Source: Nocardioides sp.
Lineage (GTDB): Bacteria; Actinomycetota; Actinomycetes; Propionibacteriales; Nocardioidaceae
Length of the DNA stretch: 64,000 nucleotides
Assembly (NCBI RefSeq): GCF_004803405.1
Contig: NZ_SSXI01000226.1
Location: forward strand, 63,837-127,836
Reading direction: 5' to 3'
Part shown: positions 60,694-64,000 of the stretch, one piece after another
Layout of the letters: every line of letters begins with the position of its first letter
How positions within the stretch are numbered: position 1 is the stretch's first letter
Translations under genes and position numbers: made by a program
Notes under the pieces: generated by a model
Seen by the model: only the letters and a program-made list of their open reading frames with translations
Database searches by the model: none
Told to the model about the DNA's origin: nothing

Positions 60694-62198
60694 CCCATGT
60701 CCGCGACACCGAAGACGAGCACGCTGTAGAGCAGCATGCCGAGGTAGAACACCGCAGCGAACCCGATGATCACGTTGGAGACGATGCCCGGCCTGATCGG
60801 CTTCGGCAGGATCCGGTTGTTCACCAACAGCAATGTCACGCAGTAAGCGCCCATGGCGAACGTGGACAGGAACGCCAGGATGTCCAGCACCGCTCCCGGG
60901 CCGTCAGCGGGACCCCAGTTCACGATGATGATTCCGAAGGCCACCACGCCCCAGAGGAACGCGCCGTACAGCTTCGGCATGCCGATCTTCTTGGCACCCT
61001 TGACGTTGTTGAACACCATGTCGGCCTGACCACGTGAGAACGAGTCGAACAGACCCAGCGTGGCGTTGAGACCGATCAGCGCGATGAACCCGAGGAAGAT
61101 CCCGCCCAGCGCCTCGGTACCGGCCGCCGAGAAGGCGTCCGCCATCGCCGGCAGCGCCGCGTCGCGGTCGCCGTCCAGCAGACTTGCCTTCACGGTCGTG
61201 CTCTGCCTCGACGCCGCCATCGCCATCACCGTGAACGAGACGGTGACCAGCATGGTGACGCCCCAGAACAGGAAGAGGGCGTCGAAAGTGATCCACTTGC
61301 GCCAGCCCTTCCACTTCTCCATCTCCACCGGGTCCTCGGTGTCGAACATGAACCCACGCGCCGGCATCGCGACGACATCGGTCTCCCTGGCGTGGGCCAC
61401 GCCTGCGAGCTTCGGGATGTGCGCGCCCATGGCCGCGCCGCTCTCCCGCAGGTGCAGCGTGTACCACATCTGCTGCATGCCCGACGGGCCGGCGAAGGCG
61501 ATCGAGCCGACGACGACCGGGAACCAGGCCGCGGTCATCATGCCGTCGGGGAAGTAGCCGAAGGCGAACATGCCGGTCAGGGTCGCGCCCAGGTCGGCCA
61601 GGCTGCCGACCATCGAGGCGATGATGGCGGTGCCGATGACCAGACAGCCGATCAGGACGCCGAGCACCTTCTCCAGCAGGTCGTAGATGACCCGGGCCGC
61701 GGTGAACACCACAGCCACCAGGACCAGCGCGATGGTGCCGGTGATCTGCCAGGGAATCCCCGTGAGGTTCTCGAACGCACCGGCGCCGGCAGACATGTGA
61801 CCGGGCCAGATGTAGACGCCGATCGCCGTGGCGAAGAAGAACCACATCAATGGCTTGAACACACGCGCCGCGCCCGTGAAGATACTCTCCCCGGTCGCCA
61901 TCGCATAGCGGGCCATCTCCAGCATGACGACGGCCTGGAGCGAGACACCGATGAGGAAGAACCACCGGATGTCCGGGCCGAACACGACCACCAGGCGCGG
62001 CCACATGAACGACTCGCCCATGCCCACGCCGAGCGCGAGCAGGAACACCGTCGGCCCGAGGATGTGCATCGATGGTGGTGCTTCTGGCAGCTTGCGGATG
62101 GGCAACGGGTCGAGCCCACCGGCGTGCCATACCTTCTCGGTGGTGGCAGAACTGGGTTCCTTCTCGGGAACCTCTGAAGATGAGACTGTGACGTCCAA
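60690..62198 (-). CDS. Divergent NRAMP-like transporter
   Basis: This 502-residue protein has a charged N-terminus of 45 residues and about eleven membrane segments in the NRAMP (LeuT-like) pattern. The metal-binding DPGN of helix 1 is replaced by GESFMWP at 61-67, and the MPH motif of helix 6 by GPSGMQQMWYTLHLR near 238-252. Classical Mn/Fe transport is therefore unlikely. The start is TTG, supported by AAGGAGG seven nt upstream. Confidence 0.8.
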   Translation of the reverse strand: MDVTVSSSEVPEKEPSSATTEKVWHAGGLDPLPIRKLPEAPPSMHILGPTVFLLALGVGMGESFMWPRLVVVFGPDIRWFFLIGVSLQAVVMLEMARYAMATGESIFTGAARVFKPLMWFFFATAIGVYIWPGHMSAGAGAFENLTGIPWQITGTIALVLVAVVFTAARVIYDLLEKVLGVLIGCLVIGTAIIASMVGSLADLGATLTGMFAFGYFPDGMMTAAWFPVVVGSIAFAGPSGMQQMWYTLHLRESGAAMGAHIPKLAGVAHARETDVVAMPARGFMFDTEDPVEMEKWKGWRKWITFDALFLFWGVTMLVTVSFTVMAMAASRQSTTVKASLLDGDRDAALPAMADAFSAAGTEALGGIFLGFIALIGLNATLGLFDSFSRGQADMVFNNVKGAKKIGMPKLYGAFLWGVVAFGIIIVNWGPADGPGAVLDILAFLSTFAMGAYCVTLLLVNNRILPKPIRPGIVSNVIIGFAAVFYLGMLLYSVLVFGVADMG

Positions 62199-62324
62199 GG
62201 CAAGGCCTCCTTATATCAACGTCAGCGACGAACATTCCGACGATTTGATCTGGCATGGGAAACACCCAGGGCCATTCAGTTGCCTCACCCGCTCTCAGGT
62301 CTCCGTTGACCGTTCTCACTTCAT

Positions 62325-62343
62325 CGGCCACCTCGCGTGGCCG
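62325..62343 (-). terminator. Hairpin after the acyl-CoA synthetase gene
   Basis: CGGCCAC and GTGGCCG form a 7-bp stem with a 5-nt loop, 8 bp after the stop at 62352 and before the NRAMP-like gene. There is no U-tract. Confidence 0.5.
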
Positions 62344-62351
62344 CCCAAGTC

Positions 62352-64000
62352 TCAGCCGCCGAGTGTCCCCGCGTTCCGGGCCCACCGGTACTTCGCACCG
62401 AGCACGTCGACGGGCATCTCGGTGGTGTAGGGATAGGCCACGACGCCGCGCTCGTACAGGTACGTGCTGGCCTCCTCGACCTCGACGTCACCGGAGAGGG
62501 AGGCGACCACGGGCTTCTCGATGCCCTTGGCGCGGTACTCCTCCACCACCTCGGCGACGAGCTTCGCGAAGACCATCGGCGGCGTCACGATCGTGTGCCA
62601 GTAGCCGAGGATCAAAGCATGAATCCGATCGTCCTCCAGGCCCAGCGCGATCGTGTTCCGGTACGTCGACGGCGGCTCCCCGCCGGTGATGTCGACCGGG
62701 TTGCCGGAGGCTCCGAACGGCGGGATGTACTCGTCGAACTTCGCCGCGAGGTCCTCTGGCATGTCCATCAGTGTCATGCCGTTGTCCACCACCGCGTCGG
62801 AGAGCAGCACGCCCGAGCCGCCGGCGCCCGTGATGATCAGGACGTTCTCACCCTTCGGCGTGGGAAGCTTCGGCACGCCCCGGGCGAACTCGAGCAGATG
62901 GCTCAGGCCCGGCGCCCGGATCACACCGGACTGCCTGAGGATGTCGTCGTACACCTTGTCGTTGCCGGCCAGCGCGCCCGTGTGCGAGCTCGCCGCCCGG
63001 GCGCCCATGTCGGTGCGTCCGGCCTTGAGCACGACGACCGGCTTCTTCTTGGAGACCCGTGAGGCGATCTCGGCGAACGAGCGCCCGTCCTTCAGGTCCT
63101 CCAGGTGCATCGCGATCAGCTGCGTGTTGTCGTCGGACTCGAAGAACGTGAGCAGGTCGTCCTCGTCGATGTCGGCCTTGTTGCCCACGCCGACGATCGA
63201 GGAGACGCCCATCTTCGACGACCGGCTGAATCCGAGGATGGCCATGCCGATGCCGCCGCTCTGGGAGGACAGCGCCACGCTGCCCTTGACGTCGTACGGC
63301 GTGCAGAACGTCGCACAGAGGCTCTCCGGCGTGTAGTAGTAGCCGTAGATGTTCGGGCCCAGGATCCGCACGCCGTGCTTACGGGCCACTGCGACGGCCT
63401 CGTCCTGCAGCTCCTGATTACCGGTCTCGGCGAAGCCGGACGGGATGAGGATCGCGCCGGCGACGCCCTTCTCACCGCACTGCTCGAGCGCCCCGGCGAC
63501 GAACTTCGCCGGCACCGCGAACACAGCGACGTCGACATCGCCGGGGACGTCGGTGATGCTCTTGTAGGCGGGCAGGTCGAGCACGGTGTCGGACTTCGGG
63601 TTGATCGGGAAGATCGAGCCCCGGTATCCGCCGTTGATGAGGTTCCTCATCACCGAGTTGCCGATCTTGCCCTCCTCGTTGGAGGCGCCGATCACGGCGA
63701 TCGCCTTCGGCTTCATGATCCGGTTCATCGACGCGAGGATCTCGTCCTGCGTGAACTGCACCGGCTGCTGGCCGCCCTCGGGGTCGACGATGATCCGTAC
63801 GTCGACAGCCGTTGCGCCGTCGGGGCCGGCGAGCACCGGGTTCAGGTCGACCTCCGAGAACTGCGGGAAGTCGTTGACCAGGTCGGAGAGGCCGGTGATG
63901 ATGCCGGTCAGCGCCTCCTTGTCGACTGCCTTGGCGCCACGCACGCCGTTGAGAATCTCTGCGGCCCCGATGCCCTCGACCATCGACATGGCCTCGTCGT
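62352..64000 (-). CDS. NDP-forming acyl-CoA synthetase, beta-alpha fused, partial
   Basis: The gene enters from the right edge; about 549 residues are visible. The first 75 are the end of an ATP-grasp domain (LNGVRGAKAVDKEAL, EVDLNPVLAG). A CoA-binding domain follows (KAIAVIGASNEEGKIGN near 93), then ligase-like domains with the phospho-histidine motif SSHTGALAG. The order ATP-grasp first is the reverse of Pat/YfiQ enzymes. It interconverts an acyl-CoA with acid plus ATP or GTP. The acid is unknown. Confidence 0.85.
   Translation of the reverse strand, partial: DEAMSMVEGIGAAEILNGVRGAKAVDKEALTGIITGLSDLVNDFPQFSEVDLNPVLAGPDGATAVDVRIIVDPEGGQQPVQFTQDEILASMNRIMKPKAIAVIGASNEEGKIGNSVMRNLINGGYRGSIFPINPKSDTVLDLPAYKSITDVPGDVDVAVFAVPAKFVAGALEQCGEKGVAGAILIPSGFAETGNQELQDEAVAVARKHGVRILGPNIYGYYYTPESLCATFCTPYDVKGSVALSSQSGGIGMAILGFSRSSKMGVSSIVGVGNKADIDEDDLLTFFESDDNTQLIAMHLEDLKDGRSFAEIASRVSKKKPVVVLKAGRTDMGARAASSHTGALAGNDKVYDDILRQSGVIRAPGLSHLLEFARGVPKLPTPKGENVLIITGAGGSGVLLSDAVVDNGMTLMDMPEDLAAKFDEYIPPFGASGNPVDITGGEPPSTYRNTIALGLEDDRIHALILGYWHTIVTPPMVFAKLVAEVVEEYRAKGIEKPVVASLSGDVEVEEASTYLYERGVVAYPYTTEMPVDVLGAKYRWARNAGTLGG

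Overview
The window is high-GC actinobacterial DNA, most likely Nocardioides or another member of the Nocardioidaceae. Two mycothiol enzymes (Mca and MshB) are encoded, which mark Actinobacteria. GTG starts and 4-base ATGA/GTGA gene overlaps are common, and many genes seem to lack a 5' leader: a TAnnnT box sits 6-7 nt before the start codon. The genus is an inference from gene content and style. No rRNA, tRNA, CRISPR array, prophage or intact insertion sequence was seen.

1-14.5 kb: myo-inositol catabolism. One minus-strand run of twelve genes starts at 12415 and leaves the window at base 1. In transcription order it holds iolG, iolE, iolC, a DeoC/LacD-type aldolase, iolB, iolD, iolA, a sugar ABC importer (binding lipoprotein, permease, ATPase), a second Gfo/Idh/MocA dehydrogenase and a TIM-barrel isomerase. 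Together these import inositol and convert it to acetyl-CoA-level products. A GntR/UTRA repressor is transcribed divergently, and two 11-bp dyads between the start codons are the probable operators. A ROK sugar kinase follows.

14.9-29.1 kb: mostly single-gene units. These are a MASE1-SpoIIE phosphatase with a STAS partner, a thioesterase, a YjbR-like protein, a broken ECF sigma factor gene, a LysE exporter, mca, a DUF4307 protein, greA, an AI-2E-family permease, metB, msrA, an ABC1 kinase, a MOSC protein, a VOC protein and a TauE/SafE permease.

29.1-36.8 kb: an overlapping four-gene cassette (unknown protein, WXG100-sized helical protein, helical-domain alpha/beta hydrolase, lipoprotein), a MoxR ATPase with a VWA partner, and a membrane-anchored class III cyclase.

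36.8-49.2 kb: a DUF35/Ltp2-like/enoyl-CoA hydratase operon behind a KstR-like operator, suggesting steroid side-chain degradation; a degenerate 2H phosphoesterase; a VanW protein; mshB; a guanine-deaminase-like enzyme; and secreted hydrolases.

49.3-58.8 kb: a cell-surface control region with three LuxR-type regulators, one histidine kinase, a polyprenyl glycosylphosphotransferase, an LCP-family ligase, an IS3 transposase remnant, and secreted lysyl-oxidase-like and RTX-like proteins. An AATTT-containing element recurs in its promoters.

59-64 kb: TerC, a small membrane protein, a divergent NRAMP-like transporter and an NDP-forming acyl-CoA synthetase cut by the right edge.
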